Translations under genes and position numbers: made by a program
The notes under the pieces: generated by a model
Told to the model about the DNA's origin: nothing
What the model saw: the letters and a program-made list of their open reading frames with translations, nothing else
Databases searched by the model: none
In this document: positions 9,127-18,297 of the stretch, in pieces
Layout of the letters: the number at the start of each line of letters is the position of its first letter
How positions within the stretch are numbered: position 1 is the first letter of the stretch
Source: Pseudomonadota bacterium
GTDB lineage: Bacteria; Pseudomonadota; Gammaproteobacteria; Steroidobacterales; Steroidobacteraceae
Assembly: GCA_025355105.1 (NCBI GenBank)
Contig: JANYAE010000052.1
Span: forward strand, 1-64,000
Direction: 5' to 3'
Length of the DNA stretch: 64,000 nt

Positions 9127-9744
9127 GTGACGACGCACACCCTGTTTCCGACCATCGTCTACGCCGCTGCGCTCCAGCCGCGCGGCGCAAAGGCGTTCAA
9201 CGCCCAACTGCTGCGCGAGATCCGTCAGCTGCGTGCCGACGACGCTGCAGGCCGGCGCTGGTCGGAGCGGAACTATCCCGGTGGCTACACGTCCTACGGC
9301 TCGGCGAGCCGGATGCACCTCGCGTCACCGACGTTCGCGGCGCTCGAACGCCTGCTCGCGCGGCACGTTCGCGCCTACAGCCGCGCGCTCGGCCTCGACC
9401 TCACCGGTCGCAAGCTGTCGATGACGGACTGTTGGGCGAACATCATGCCGTTCCACGTCGCGCATGGCCTGCACCTGCACCCGCTGTCGACGATCAGCGG
9501 TACCTACTACGTGCGCACGCCGGCCGGTTCTCCCGGGATCAAGCTTGAGGACCCGCGCCTCGACCGGATGATGGCGGCACCGCCGCGCCGGGAGCGAGGT
9601 CGCAACGACCACCGACCGTGGGTGGTATTGCCGGCGACGGCCGGACGCGTTGTGTTGTTCGAGAGCTGGCTGCGCCACGAGGTGCCGCCAAACCTGGTCC
9701 GTACCGACCGGATCAGCGTCAGCTTCAACTACAGCTGGTTCTAG
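9127..9744 (+). CDS. Putative 2-oxoglutarate/Fe(II) oxygenase (TIGR02466-type)
   Basis: A 205-residue protein resembling the small 2OG-Fe(II) oxygenase family of the TIGR02466/2OG-FeII_Oxy_5 type. It starts LFPTIVYAAALQ, which is characteristic, and has iron- and 2OG-binding signatures HLHPLSTISGTYYVRTP (candidate His ligands) and a late LFESWLRHEVPPN followed by DRISVSFNYSW. The GTG start at 9127 follows a short gap after the divergent ArsR operon. Its TAG stop shares the palindrome CTAG with the convergent gene's stop. The substrate is unknown. Confidence 0.82.
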   Translation: MTTHTLFPTIVYAAALQPRGAKAFNAQLLREIRQLRADDAAGRRWSERNYPGGYTSYGSASRMHLASPTFAALERLLARHVRAYSRALGLDLTGRKLSMTDCWANIMPFHVAHGLHLHPLSTISGTYYVRTPAGSPGIKLEDPRLDRMMAAPPRRERGRNDHRPWVVLPATAGRVVLFESWLRHEVPPNLVRTDRISVSFNYSWF

Positions 9745-10772
9745 GCGACGTCGAGCTCTACCAGCAGCCGCCGGACGAGTTCGCGCGCGCTGCCGCCGCG
9801 GCAGCGGTCGTAGTGCGCGCCAGCCCACAGCGACTGGAACTCGCCGTCATCGCGCTCGATCGCCGACTTGCGCAGCGTCGTCGTCAGGGTGTTCTGCAGC
9901 GGGAAGGCGAGCACCTCGGCGCCAACCATGCGCTCGATGAACGTGTTGCGGATGCCGCGCGCGTGCCGGCCGGAAAACGCCCGCGTCAGCGTCGTGCCGC
10001 GGCCGCCCTGCTCCAGCAGGTAACGCTTGTGGGCGGCGCTCGCGCCGCTCTCGGTGGTGGCGAGAAACGCTGTTCCGAGTTGCGCCGCCTCGGCGCCGGC
10101 GTCCAGCACCGAGCGGATGTCGGCGCCGCCCATCAGTCCGCCGGCGGCCACCAGCGGCAGGTCGGTGACCTTCGCGAGCGCGCGCACCAGCTCCCGCACC
10201 GGTAGCCAGTCGCCCGGCTCGCCCGGCGCGAACACGCCGCAGTGACCGCCGGCCTCCATTCCCTGGGCGACGATGAAGTCGGCATGCGCCGCCGCAATCG
10301 CGCGGCCCTCGCTGACTCGAGTCGCGGTCACGCCGACGCTGATTTGGAGCGAGTGCGCCCGCTCGATGACGCCGGGCGGCGGCAGGCCGAAATGGAAGGT
10401 CAGCACTTCCGGCCGTAGCCTCCAGACCGGCTCGAGTTGCGCCCCGAGATCGGGGAAGAACGGCGGAATCGGCGCCGTGTACTCGAGGTCCTGGAGCCCC
10501 GGCAGCGCTGCGAGAGCCGCGCTCGCGCGGCGCGTCTCCTCGTGATCCGGGGGCGTCACCGGCCGGAAGACGAAGAAGTTGGCGTTCAGCGGCCCGGCGG
10601 TGAGCGCGCGCGTGGCGGTGAGGTCCGCCGCGATGCGTTCGGCGCTCGCGTACGCGAAGCCCAGGCCGGCGAGCCCGCCGGCGTTCGCGACCGCCGCCGC
10701 CAGCGCCGGCGTGCTCGGGCCTCCCGCCATCGGGGCCAGGACAATCGGGCAGGCGAGCGTCGGGAAGCTCAC
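9741..10772 (-). CDS. Nitronate monooxygenase family flavoprotein
   Basis: FMN-dependent TIM-barrel oxidase of the nitronate monooxygenase (former 2-nitropropane dioxygenase) family, 343 residues. It shows the N-terminal PIVLAPMAGGPSTPALAAAV motif with GGLAGLGFAYAS, the His-containing AQGMEAGGHCGVF (catalytic His of class I enzymes) and LVAAGGLMGGADIRSVLDAG for FMN-phosphate binding. The start codon is GTG 10772. Function is likely detoxification of propionate-3-nitronate or similar nitronates; some relatives are quinone reductases or enoyl reductases. Confidence 0.88.
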   Translation of the reverse strand: MSFPTLACPIVLAPMAGGPSTPALAAAVANAGGLAGLGFAYASAERIAADLTATRALTAGPLNANFFVFRPVTPPDHEETRRASAALAALPGLQDLEYTAPIPPFFPDLGAQLEPVWRLRPEVLTFHFGLPPPGVIERAHSLQISVGVTATRVSEGRAIAAAHADFIVAQGMEAGGHCGVFAPGEPGDWLPVRELVRALAKVTDLPLVAAGGLMGGADIRSVLDAGAEAAQLGTAFLATTESGASAAHKRYLLEQGGRGTTLTRAFSGRHARGIRNTFIERMVGAEVLAFPLQNTLTTTLRKSAIERDDGEFQSLWAGAHYDRCRGGSARELVRRLLVELDVA

Positions 10773-10805
10773 GGCCAGGGCACTCCGGACCCGGACGATA
10801 CGTCC

Positions 10806-10834
10806 TATATACGGCGACTCCGGCGCGGCGTCGA
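10806..10834 (-). promoter_or_regulatory. Candidate sigma70-type promoter for nitronate monooxygenase
   Basis: Read leftward, TCGACG (10834-10829) and TATATA (10811-10806) are separated by 17 bp. The implied start, near 10799, leaves a leader of about 27 bases before GTG 10772. A TATATA box is rare in this GC-rich DNA, which supports it; this is pattern evidence only. Confidence 0.5.
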
Positions 10835-10855
10835 GGCTCGCCGCCCGGACGCCGC

Positions 10856-12664
10856 TCAGCGCGGCGTGCGCGCCTTGCCGGCTTCCGCCTCGAGCGCCTC
10901 CCAGCGCTCCAGCTTCTGCATCAGCAGCTGCTCGATCGCGGCGACGCGCTGGCCGTCCGCGGCGATCTGCGCGGGCCCGGTGCGCCCGTACTCGGGCGCG
11001 GCCATCCGCTCGCCGAGGGCCCGCTGCTCCTGTTCAAGTGACTCGATCTCCGCTGGCAGTGCGTCAAGCTCCCGCTGGCTCTTATACGAGAGCCGCCCGC
11101 GGCCGCGCGCCGCGCCCGTTGCCGCCGAGCTGGTCTTGGCAGCCGGCGGCGCGGTCGCCGGCACCGGCCGTTGCGTGAGCCAGTCGCTGTAGCCACCGAC
11201 GTATTCCTTCCAACGGCCGTCGCCAAGCGGCGCGATCGTCTGCGTCACGACGTTGTCGACGAAGGCGCGATCGTGGCTGACGAGCAGCACTGTGCCGCGA
11301 AAATCCTGGATCGCCTGCTCGAGCAGCTCCAGCGATTCGATGTCCAGGTCGTTGGTCGGCTCGTCGAGCACGATCAGGTTCGCCGGCCGGGCGAACAGCC
11401 GCGCCAGCAGCAGGCGATTGCGTTCCCCGCCGGACAGTGCGCGCACCGGGCTGCCGGCGCGCTGCGGCGAGAACAGGAAGTCGGCGAGGTAGCTCGTGAC
11501 GTGCTTGCGCTCACCGTTGATCTCGACCCAGTCCGAGCCCGGGCTGATGGTGTCGGCGACGCTGCGGTCGAGGTCGAGCTGCTCGCGCATCTGGTCGTAG
11601 TACGCCACCTGGACGTTGGTGCCGGTACGGACCACGCCCGCGTCCGGCGCGAGCTCGCCGAGGATCATCTTGATCAGGGTCGACTTGCCGGCGCCGTTCG
11701 GCCCGAGCAGGCCGATTCGGTCGCCGCGCATAATCGTCAGCGACAGATCGCCGACCACGCGCCGCTCGCCGAAGCGCTTGCTGACGTTCTTGAGCTCGGC
11801 GACGAGCTTGCCGGAGCGCTCTCGTGAGTCGATCGCGAGCTTGAGGCTGCCAACCCGCTCGCGCCGTGCGGCGCGCTCGACGCGCAGAGCCTCCAGTCGC
11901 CGCACCCGGCCCTCGTCGCGGGTGCGGCGCGCCTCGATGCCGCGTCGGATCCACACTTCTTCCTGGGCCCAAAACTTGTCGAACTTGCGGTTCGCGACCG
12001 CCTCGGCGGCCAGTTCGTCGTTCTTGCGGGCCGTATAGGCGGAGAAGTTGCCGGGGTAGGAGCGCAGGTAGCCACGGTCGAGCTCGACGATGCGTGTCGC
12101 AACGCGGTCGAGGAAGTAGCGGTCGTGGGTGACGAACACCGCGCTCGGACCGCTCAGCAGCAGATCCTCGAGCAGGCGAATGCCGTCGACGTCGAGGTGG
12201 TTGGTCGGTTCGTCGAGCAGCAGCAGCTCCGGCTCGAGGGCGAGCGCGAGGGCGAGCGCGCCGCGCTTGCGCTCGCCGCCGGAAGCGCGCTCCGGCGCGA
12301 CCGATGCTGCCAGACCGAAGCGGTCGAGGAATTCGGTGAGCCGCGCCTCGGTACGCCAGCGGGCGCGCTCGTCGTGATGCGACTCGAAATCGCCGCGCAA
12401 CCGCAGGCTGTCGAGCAGCGTGTCGGCGGCCGGCAGTACCGGCTCCTGCTCGACGACCGTGACCTGCAGGCCCGCCTTCCACTGCAGCTCGCCCTCGTCG
12501 AGCGGAGTGCGCCGCGCGAGCACGCCGAGCAGCGAGGACTTGCCGGTGCCGTTGCGGCCGATCAGCCCGATGCGCTCGCCGTCCGTGATCGTGAGGCTGG
12601 CACGGTCCAGCAACGGCGTCATGCCGTACGCGAGCTGTCCGTCGATGAGGCTGGCTAGGGTCAT
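10856..12664 (-). CDS. uup: ABC-F family ATPase Uup
   Basis: Soluble ABC-F protein with two nucleotide-binding domains in one 602-residue chain; family members act on ribosomes, and Uup also affects transposon excision and branched DNA. Domain 1 has Walker A GRNGTGKSS, signature SGGERKRG and Walker B LLLDEPTNHLDV. Domain 2 has GPNGAGKST, LSGGERNRLLLARL and LIVLDEPTNDLD. The interdomain linker is Arg-rich, and the C-terminal region (LDALPAEIESLEQEQRALGE onward) is the coiled-coil DNA-binding extension typical of Uup. It lies 24 bases downstream of the hydrolase gene and may be read from it. Confidence 0.93.
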   Translation of the reverse strand: MTLASLIDGQLAYGMTPLLDRASLTITDGERIGLIGRNGTGKSSLLGVLARRTPLDEGELQWKAGLQVTVVEQEPVLPAADTLLDSLRLRGDFESHHDERARWRTEARLTEFLDRFGLAASVAPERASGGERKRGALALALALEPELLLLDEPTNHLDVDGIRLLEDLLLSGPSAVFVTHDRYFLDRVATRIVELDRGYLRSYPGNFSAYTARKNDELAAEAVANRKFDKFWAQEEVWIRRGIEARRTRDEGRVRRLEALRVERAARRERVGSLKLAIDSRERSGKLVAELKNVSKRFGERRVVGDLSLTIMRGDRIGLLGPNGAGKSTLIKMILGELAPDAGVVRTGTNVQVAYYDQMREQLDLDRSVADTISPGSDWVEINGERKHVTSYLADFLFSPQRAGSPVRALSGGERNRLLLARLFARPANLIVLDEPTNDLDIESLELLEQAIQDFRGTVLLVSHDRAFVDNVVTQTIAPLGDGRWKEYVGGYSDWLTQRPVPATAPPAAKTSSAATGAARGRGRLSYKSQRELDALPAEIESLEQEQRALGERMAAPEYGRTGPAQIAADGQRVAAIEQLLMQKLERWEALEAEAGKARTPR

Positions 12665-12688
12665 GCGGGTGGCGGCCGGGCGTGCGGT

Positions 12689-14500
12689 TCAGCGGCCGGC
12701 GGGCGCCGTGTCCGCGGCAGCAATTGGCAGGAACAGTGCGCTCGGCCGCCGCGCGTCGTGGTACAGGTGGATCGTGACGGTGCGCGCGTCGCCGGCCGAC
12801 TCGTCGGCGACGACGCCGCCGGCGTTGTAGTTCTTCTCGTCGCCGATCGAGTTGGCCGCCGACAGCACGAGCGCGATCCGGCTGCCGCGCGCCACCAGAC
12901 GCGAGGCGAACGTGAAGCGGTTGAATTCGTAGCGCAGCGGCTCGCGCGTCCGGACGAGATGCTCGGTGCGGGCGCTGTCGCGATAGCGCGCGCGCAGCAT
13001 GTCGGTGCTGAGCGGTACGATGCGACCGTCCAGCCCGACCTCGGCCACCGATACGACGAAATCCGTGTCCGGCTGGTCGATGGCGATGTACGCGACGAAG
13101 CGGAAGAAGCCGCTGAGTTCCGTGTCGGACTCGAACGGCGCCGACAGGTAGACGAGTTTCGACGGGTTGGCGTGGAATGCGCGCTGGTCGAGGAGCGAGT
13201 CGTCGGGGTCGTTCGCCTCGACCGCGGCGAGGCCGATGTCACGAGGCTCGTAGACATAGCGGTCCGGCGCCGCGTGCCCCGGCCGTCCCGGCCGCAGCGC
13301 GCCGGCCGAAAACAGTTCGCGCGCGCCATCGCCCGAAGAGTCGAGGAAATATGGCCGTGAGTCGCCAGTCACGCCCTCCAGACTGTCGGCGTAGCGCCAG
13401 CGCTCGGCGCCGCTGACGTAGTAGGCGACGGCCTGCTTCAGGAACTCAGGCCGCGGTCCGCCCTGCATCGCGAATCGGTACCAGTCGAGGTGCAGCTGCG
13501 GCAGGTCGACGAGGCTCGCCGGACCGAACTTGAGGCCGCCGAATTCCGCCTTGGGCGTCCGCGTGCCGGCGTGATCCCACGGGCCGATGACCAGGAGGTG
13601 CCGGGCGCGCGCGGCAGGGGAGGCCGCCTGCATGTAGCGCTGGTAGTGAGCGAGTGCGCCGGGCTGGTCGCCATCGTACATGCCGGTGATCGTCAGGATC
13701 GGGATCGTGAGCCGGGCATAGTCCTCGGCGGTCGGGTTGTAGCTGTCCCAGTACGCGTCGGCGGCGGGATGCGAGATCCATTCCTGGAACACCGGCGAGG
13801 GGTTCCCCACGATGCGGTCGAGCTGACGGAACGGCGCGCCGGACTCGTACCAGCGGCGGAACGCGGCCGTCCAGAACGCCGGGTCGCCGAAGATCGCCAG
13901 CTGCGAGGCGTGACCGCTCGTGAAGGTCAGCCACTGCATGTCGTAGGACGCAAACATCGAGTTGCGCGACGGGAAATCGACCGCCGCGGCGGGCGAGGCC
14001 ACCGGCACGATCGTCGCGAGGTGCGGTGGCAGCTCCTTCGCGGTCGCCCACTGGTCGTAACCGGCGTACGACCCGCCCCACATCGTGACCTGACCGTTGC
14101 AGTAAGGCTGCCTCGCGAGCCACTCGACCACGTCGTAACCGTCCTTCGCCTCCTGGATCAGCGGACGGAACACGCCCTCGGAATTGCCTCGGCCGCGGAC
14201 GTCGACGGTCAGGAACGGGTAGCCGTGTGCGGCGAAGTACATGCCGCGATCGTGGTACGACTGTCCGATGTAGGGCGTCAGCGTGAAGATGCACGGTTGC
14301 GGCGCGGCGGCGTTCGCGGGCCGGTAGATGGTGGCGCTGAGCCGCACGCCGTCGCGCAGCGGAATCTTGACGTCCCACTCGAACTGCACCTTGGCGGCAT
14401 CGGCGAGCGCCGCAGGTTCGGTGGCCAGCGCCGGCGCCGCGAGCGCGGCGAGCAGCGTGACGAGCGTGGCCCACAACGGGATCTTGGGCATCGGCTTCAT
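12689..14500 (-). CDS. Exported CocE/NonD family hydrolase
   Basis: A 603-residue serine hydrolase of the X-Pro dipeptidyl-peptidase/cocaine-esterase group. The N-terminus is a Sec signal (IPLWATLVTLLAALAAPALA). The alpha/beta-hydrolase domain contains VDVRGRGNSEG, the nucleophile elbow MWGGSYAGYDQW, an acid residue within ITGMYDGDQPG and the catalytic-His region IGPWDHAGT. The last 230 residues form the beta-rich X-Pro dipeptidyl-peptidase C-terminal domain. It is therefore a periplasmic or secreted acylase, esterase or peptidase; the substrate is not predictable. Confidence 0.9.
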   Translation of the reverse strand: MKPMPKIPLWATLVTLLAALAAPALATEPAALADAAKVQFEWDVKIPLRDGVRLSATIYRPANAAAPQPCIFTLTPYIGQSYHDRGMYFAAHGYPFLTVDVRGRGNSEGVFRPLIQEAKDGYDVVEWLARQPYCNGQVTMWGGSYAGYDQWATAKELPPHLATIVPVASPAAAVDFPSRNSMFASYDMQWLTFTSGHASQLAIFGDPAFWTAAFRRWYESGAPFRQLDRIVGNPSPVFQEWISHPAADAYWDSYNPTAEDYARLTIPILTITGMYDGDQPGALAHYQRYMQAASPAARARHLLVIGPWDHAGTRTPKAEFGGLKFGPASLVDLPQLHLDWYRFAMQGGPRPEFLKQAVAYYVSGAERWRYADSLEGVTGDSRPYFLDSSGDGARELFSAGALRPGRPGHAAPDRYVYEPRDIGLAAVEANDPDDSLLDQRAFHANPSKLVYLSAPFESDTELSGFFRFVAYIAIDQPDTDFVVSVAEVGLDGRIVPLSTDMLRARYRDSARTEHLVRTREPLRYEFNRFTFASRLVARGSRIALVLSAANSIGDEKNYNAGGVVADESAGDARTVTIHLYHDARRPSALFLPIAAADTAPAGR

Positions 14501-14609
14501 GGGACTCCCGGATGAACGGCTGGGGGATGACGACGCCGGCGTGCCGCCCCGGTCGGGGGCGACGTCGTGCGCGCCACGCTATCACGTTACGGCGGGCCGC
14601 CGCATGACG

Positions 14610-15590
14610 TCAGGGGCCGGCGTAACGCCGCGTTTCGCCGACCTCGAGCACCTGGAAGCGCTGCTCCGTGACGCCGTGGCGGTCGCGCGCGGCGGCGAGT
14701 TCGAGGACTGGCGCGTCGATCGCCTCGTCGGTCAGCTGGAAGCAGCCAAAGTGCGTCGCGATGCTGGTCCGCGCGCCGAGATCGACGTGCGCGCGTACCG
14801 CGTCGTCGGGATCCATGTGCTGCTCCTGCATGAACCAGCGCGGCGCGTACGCGCCGATCGGCAGTAGCGCGATGTTGACTTCGCCGTACCGGCGGCGGAT
14901 GTCGGCGAAGTGCGGGCCATAGCCGGTATCGCCCGCGAAGTAGAGCCGTGTCGCGCCGTGGCGTAGCACGAAGCCGCCCCACAGAGTGCGGTTGCGGCCG
15001 CGAAGGCCGCGCCCCGACCAGTGCCGCGCGGGCGTGAAGGTGACGGCCGCGCCAGCGGCAGGCGTTGTCTGCCACCAGTCGAGCTCGACGACGTCGCCGA
15101 TGCCGTGCTCGCGTAGGAAGGCCGCGTTGCCGAGCCCGGTCACGACGCACGGACGGTGCGTCGCCGCGAGCTGACGCAGCGTCGCCAGATCAAGATGATC
15201 GTAGTGGTTGTGGCTGAGCAGCACGAGCTGGATCGGCGGCAAGGAATCGAAGGCGATCCCCGGCGCGCGGACGCGGCGCGGGCCGGCGAAACGAAACGGA
15301 CTGGCGCGTTCGGAGTAGACCGGGTCGGTCAGCACATTCAGCCCCGCGAACTGCACGAGGAAGGTGATGTGGTTGACGAAGCTCAGCGCAACCTCGCCGC
15401 CGGCGAGCGACGCCGGCAGCGCCGGGGTCGCGACGTTCTCGACCCAGCGCGGCCAGGTCTTCGGCCGGCGCGTACGCTGCCAGCGCCAGAACTCGCCGAA
15501 GGACTTGCCGGCGCCGCCGACCGCATTGCGGAACACGCGGCCGTCAAAGTGATCGGAACGCGGACCCTGATGTCCGGGACCGCCGATCAT
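14610..15590 (-). CDS. Metallo-beta-lactamase fold hydrolase (NAPE-PLD/UlaG-like)
   Basis: A canonical binuclear-zinc MBL hydrolase. With ATG 15590 it has 326 residues and begins MIGGPGHQGPRSDHFDGRVF, the usual opening of bacterial N-acyl-phosphatidylethanolamine phospholipase D-like proteins. The motif LSHNHYDHLD supplies the HxHxDH zinc ligands; TPARHWSGRG, LYFAGDTGYG and ATHFGCF supply the others. An alternative TTG start at 15653 would overlap the upstream stop as TTGA and add 21 residues. Last gene of a four-gene leftward operon. The substrate is unknown, possibly a lipid amide or phosphodiester. Confidence 0.87.
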   Translation of the reverse strand: MIGGPGHQGPRSDHFDGRVFRNAVGGAGKSFGEFWRWQRTRRPKTWPRWVENVATPALPASLAGGEVALSFVNHITFLVQFAGLNVLTDPVYSERASPFRFAGPRRVRAPGIAFDSLPPIQLVLLSHNHYDHLDLATLRQLAATHRPCVVTGLGNAAFLREHGIGDVVELDWWQTTPAAGAAVTFTPARHWSGRGLRGRNRTLWGGFVLRHGATRLYFAGDTGYGPHFADIRRRYGEVNIALLPIGAYAPRWFMQEQHMDPDDAVRAHVDLGARTSIATHFGCFQLTDEAIDAPVLELAAARDRHGVTEQRFQVLEVGETRRYAGP

Positions 15591-15649
15591 CGACCGCCGC
15601 GCGGCGTAGAGGCCGGTGACGAGCTCGCCGAGTGGACGCAGCAGGGTCC

Positions 15650-16027
15650 TCAACGCTGTGCACCGCGTTGCGCGCGCGGCTTCGGCGCTGTCGCGAGCGC
15701 GTAACTGATGCGCACGCGGGCGCGGATCCGGCGCCAGTCGATCGCCGCGAGCTGCACGCACAGGGCGGTGCGGCGCGGATCGTAGGGCGCCTCGAACCAG
15801 CCAGCCGTCGCGAGCAGTCCCGCGCGCTCCGCCACCGGGACCAGGAGCCAGAGGCAGTCGGCGTCGTGGTAGCGATCGAGCACCGCAAACGCCTTGTCGC
15901 GCACGCGAAACGCCGGATGGCCAAAGGACAGGCGCTCCTCGAGCCGATCCCAGCCGTTGGTGAGCGCGCGCAGGCGCGCGAGCGCGGCCTTCGCCTGGGG
16001 GCTCAACGGGCGCGGGGCCTTCGTCAT
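15650..16027 (-). CDS. MmcQ/YjbR family protein
   Basis: A 125-residue protein with the MmcQ/YjbR (CyaY-like) fold: WDRLEERLSFGHPAFRVRDKAFAVLD near the N-terminus and YDPRRTALCVQLAAIDWRRI near the C-terminus are typical. I begin it at ATG 16027, seven bases after the CPBP stop. Members of this family are small double-wing proteins of unclear function, some proposed to bind DNA. It sits between a membrane protease and an MBL hydrolase and is surely co-transcribed with them. Confidence 0.82.
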   Translation of the reverse strand: MTKAPRPLSPQAKAALARLRALTNGWDRLEERLSFGHPAFRVRDKAFAVLDRYHDADCLWLLVPVAERAGLLATAGWFEAPYDPRRTALCVQLAAIDWRRIRARVRISYALATAPKPRAQRGAQR

Positions 16028-16034
16028 CGGTGCC

Positions 16035-16736
16035 TCAGGCGCCCGGCAGCTGGCCGAGATAGCCGAGCACGACGTCGATCGTATCGACGACACCGTGGAC
16101 GGCGATCGGCACCGCGAGATTGCGGTCACAGCCGAGATAGGCAGCGCCGAGGATCAACCCGCCGATCCCCTCGATCACGACGCCGGATGGCCCCTGGTGG
16201 AAGTGCGCGAGCCCGAACAGCAGGCTCGTGGCCACGAGCGCGATCGTGTATGGCGCACGCCAGCGCCCGATCAGGCCCGCCAGGCGGTTGAACACGTAGC
16301 CGCGCCAGACGAGTTCCTCGCCGAACGCCGCGAGCAGCCAGACGAGCAGTAGGTAGAGCGCGGCCTTCGGCAGGTTGCCGGCCAGGCTGGTGAAGGCCTG
16401 CAGGTCCGGCTCGGCGCCGAAGGCGCGAACGACGAGCGGCTGGGTGATCGTCAACTGGAACGTCTCGAGCGCGATACCGCCCATGACGCCGAGGTACGCC
16501 AGCCGCCGTAGGCCCGGACCGCGTCGAAGTCCCACGTCCCGCCAGCGGGCGCCGCGCAGCCGCAGCGACACCCAGCCGATCAGCAGCAGCAACGGCGTCT
16601 TGCTGACCGGGACGCGATGCAGGGCGTCGAGGCCGAACACCAGCGCAATCGCGACGCTCTCCGCGGCGAGCAGCGGCCAGGGCCCGCGCTCCTGGCCGGC
16701 AGGCGTCAGCACCACGCTGCCGTCGGCCACCGTCAC
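16035..16736 (-). CDS. CPBP family intramembrane glutamic protease
   Basis: A 233-residue integral membrane protein with about six to eight hydrophobic segments. It carries the CPBP (CAAX-protease/bacteriocin-processing) active-site motifs: LLAAFGEELVWRGYVFNRL (EExxxR), then SLLFGLAHFHQG (conserved His) and PIAVHGVVDTID (final His). Homologues include Rce1-type prenyl proteases and bacteriocin immunity proteins. It follows the ParB-like gene almost without spacing. Neither its substrate nor any bacteriocin gene is visible here. Confidence 0.88.
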   Translation of the reverse strand: MTVADGSVVLTPAGQERGPWPLLAAESVAIALVFGLDALHRVPVSKTPLLLLIGWVSLRLRGARWRDVGLRRGPGLRRLAYLGVMGGIALETFQLTITQPLVVRAFGAEPDLQAFTSLAGNLPKAALYLLLVWLLAAFGEELVWRGYVFNRLAGLIGRWRAPYTIALVATSLLFGLAHFHQGPSGVVIEGIGGLILGAAYLGCDRNLAVPIAVHGVVDTIDVVLGYLGQLPGA

Positions 16737-16737
16737 G

Positions 16738-17766
16738 CTAGTCCTGTGCGCTGGCGCCGACCGCCACCCAGGCGAGATCCGAGTGCGACACCGACTCGGG
16801 CTTAAACGCGCGGGCTGCCGCGGTCATTCGCGTCAGTGCCTCGCCGATCGGCATGGCTGCCTTGGCCTCGCCCGGCTTCTGCTTGACGAAGCGAACCGGG
16901 TTGAGGCGCGCGACCACGTAGTTGCGCAGGTAAGGCGACTTGAAGCCGCGCTCCTGCAGCTCGGCGATGATGCGCTTGACCTGCGTGTCGATCGCCGTCA
17001 GGCGGTTCGCGTAGCCCTCGCGCTCGCGCAGGCTCGCCGCGAGCGTGCGCTCGCTGAAACGGTCCACCTTGCGCAGCACCGAGCTGTAGGCGCCGCCGCC
17101 GAAGCGCGGCGAGGCGTCGTAGACGATACCGAGCGTCAGCAGCTCCGCGGCCTCGAACTGGTCGCGGTAGTCGATCTCCTTGGAGCGCGGCTCGCGCTTG
17201 GCGAGCGCGCGCGCCATGCGGACCACCTCGAGGCTGCGGTCCTTGAGGTTGTGCGCCTTCTCGGTGTTGAGCGCGAGGATGCGGTAGGCGAGCGCCTCGT
17301 CCGGCGAGATCAGCGCCGTGATCTGCTTGAGGCCGAGCAGCTTGGCGGCGGCGAGCCGATGCCGGCCGTTCGGCGTCCAGAACCGCCCGTCGTGCCCCTG
17401 CACGACGATCAGCGGGTCGAGGAAGGCCTTCGCCTCGTCGATCTTGCTGGCGAGGCGCTTGGTGTGGGTAGGCGACAGGTCGCGCTGGAACGGCGTCGGC
17501 TGCACCGCGGCGAGCGGCAGCGTTGCGAGCACGAGCGCTCGGCCGCCGAGCGGATCGCGGTACGCACCGAGCACCGCGCCGCTGGCCTCCCGGATCAACG
17601 CGACGAGTGGTTCGACCTCGGCGTGCGCGAGATCGAGAGCGATGTCCGCGGCGGCGAGGCCGCGCGGCGTCTTTGCCGGGATCAGCCGCCGCCGCGAGGC
17701 CGACGCCTTGCGGGTTTTCGAAGCCGGCGACGCCGGCCGCTTGGTGGTCTTGTTGCGCTTGGCCAC
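16738..17766 (-). CDS. ParB/Srx-like nuclease-domain protein
   Basis: A 342-residue protein with a Lys/Arg/Ser-rich N-terminal tail and a central ParB N-terminal (ParB/Sulfiredoxin-like) domain. The diagnostic parts are PTHTKRLASKIDEAKAFLDP and FWTPNGRHRLAAAKLLGLK, corresponding to ParB boxes I and II. There is no adjacent parA, no clear centromere, and no canonical ParB helix-turn-helix that I recognise, so it is probably not a chromosome-segregation ParB. It heads the ParB-like/CPBP/MmcQ/MBL operon, which gives no clear role. Similar stand-alone proteins are annotated as chromosome-partitioning-like or DNA-binding. Confidence 0.82.
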   Translation of the reverse strand: MAKRNKTTKRPASPASKTRKASASRRRLIPAKTPRGLAAADIALDLAHAEVEPLVALIREASGAVLGAYRDPLGGRALVLATLPLAAVQPTPFQRDLSPTHTKRLASKIDEAKAFLDPLIVVQGHDGRFWTPNGRHRLAAAKLLGLKQITALISPDEALAYRILALNTEKAHNLKDRSLEVVRMARALAKREPRSKEIDYRDQFEAAELLTLGIVYDASPRFGGGAYSSVLRKVDRFSERTLAASLREREGYANRLTAIDTQVKRIIAELQERGFKSPYLRNYVVARLNPVRFVKQKPGEAKAAMPIGEALTRMTAAARAFKPESVSHSDLAWVAVGASAQD

Positions 17767-17859
17767 GAGCGTGACTCCTCTGCGATGCTTGCCGCGCTTG
17801 CGGGGATGCCGATCCTAGCGCGTCCGCGCGTCCGCGCGGTCGCGCGTGACGCCTGCCGT

Positions 17860-18297
17860 TCAGGGCACCCGCGTCGACTGGTACGCGACCAGCACCCAGC
17901 CGCCGTGCCGGCGCGCGTAGGTGGCGGTGTAGTGCAGCGTGAATGCGAGCGCGTGTCCCTGCGACTCCACCTCGAGGTTCGAGGTGCCGCTGACGACGCC
18001 GGCGCAGCCGTAGCTGCGGGCGGCGATCGCGACGACGGTCACGGTCCGATAGCGCCTGACGCCATTCTGCAGGTCGGCGATGAACTCTTGCTTGCTCTGC
18101 ACTTGACCTGTCGAGTGACCATAGCTGAGCTCGTCGCCAAGCGTGCGTTCGAGGGCGGCGTAGTCCTGCGTTACGGTCGCCTGGGTCCGGGCGGCGTCCG
18201 CCGCGAGTAGCTCGCGCTCGGCGCTGCCGCCCGCAGTGGCGCTGGCGCTTGCGGCGCTGAGCAGCAGCGTGATCCAGAACGAACGGGCGAGTGTCAT
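17860..18297 (-). CDS. Exported SnoaL/NTF2-like protein
   Basis: A small protein of the NTF2-like superfamily (DUF4440/SnoaL type). I choose ATG 18297, giving 145 residues that begin MTLARSFWITLLLSAASASATAGG, a Sec signal; another ATG lies 15 bases upstream. The mature domain contains LLAADAARTQATVTQDYAAL, the helix that opens these cone-shaped folds, and FTLHYTATYARRHGGWVLVA near the end. Such proteins bind small hydrophobic molecules or have no known function. It stands alone, divergent from the nitrile hydratase operon. Confidence 0.8.
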   Translation of the reverse strand: MTLARSFWITLLLSAASASATAGGSAERELLAADAARTQATVTQDYAALERTLGDELSYGHSTGQVQSKQEFIADLQNGVRRYRTVTVVAIAARSYGCAGVVSGTSNLEVESQGHALAFTLHYTATYARRHGGWVLVAYQSTRVP

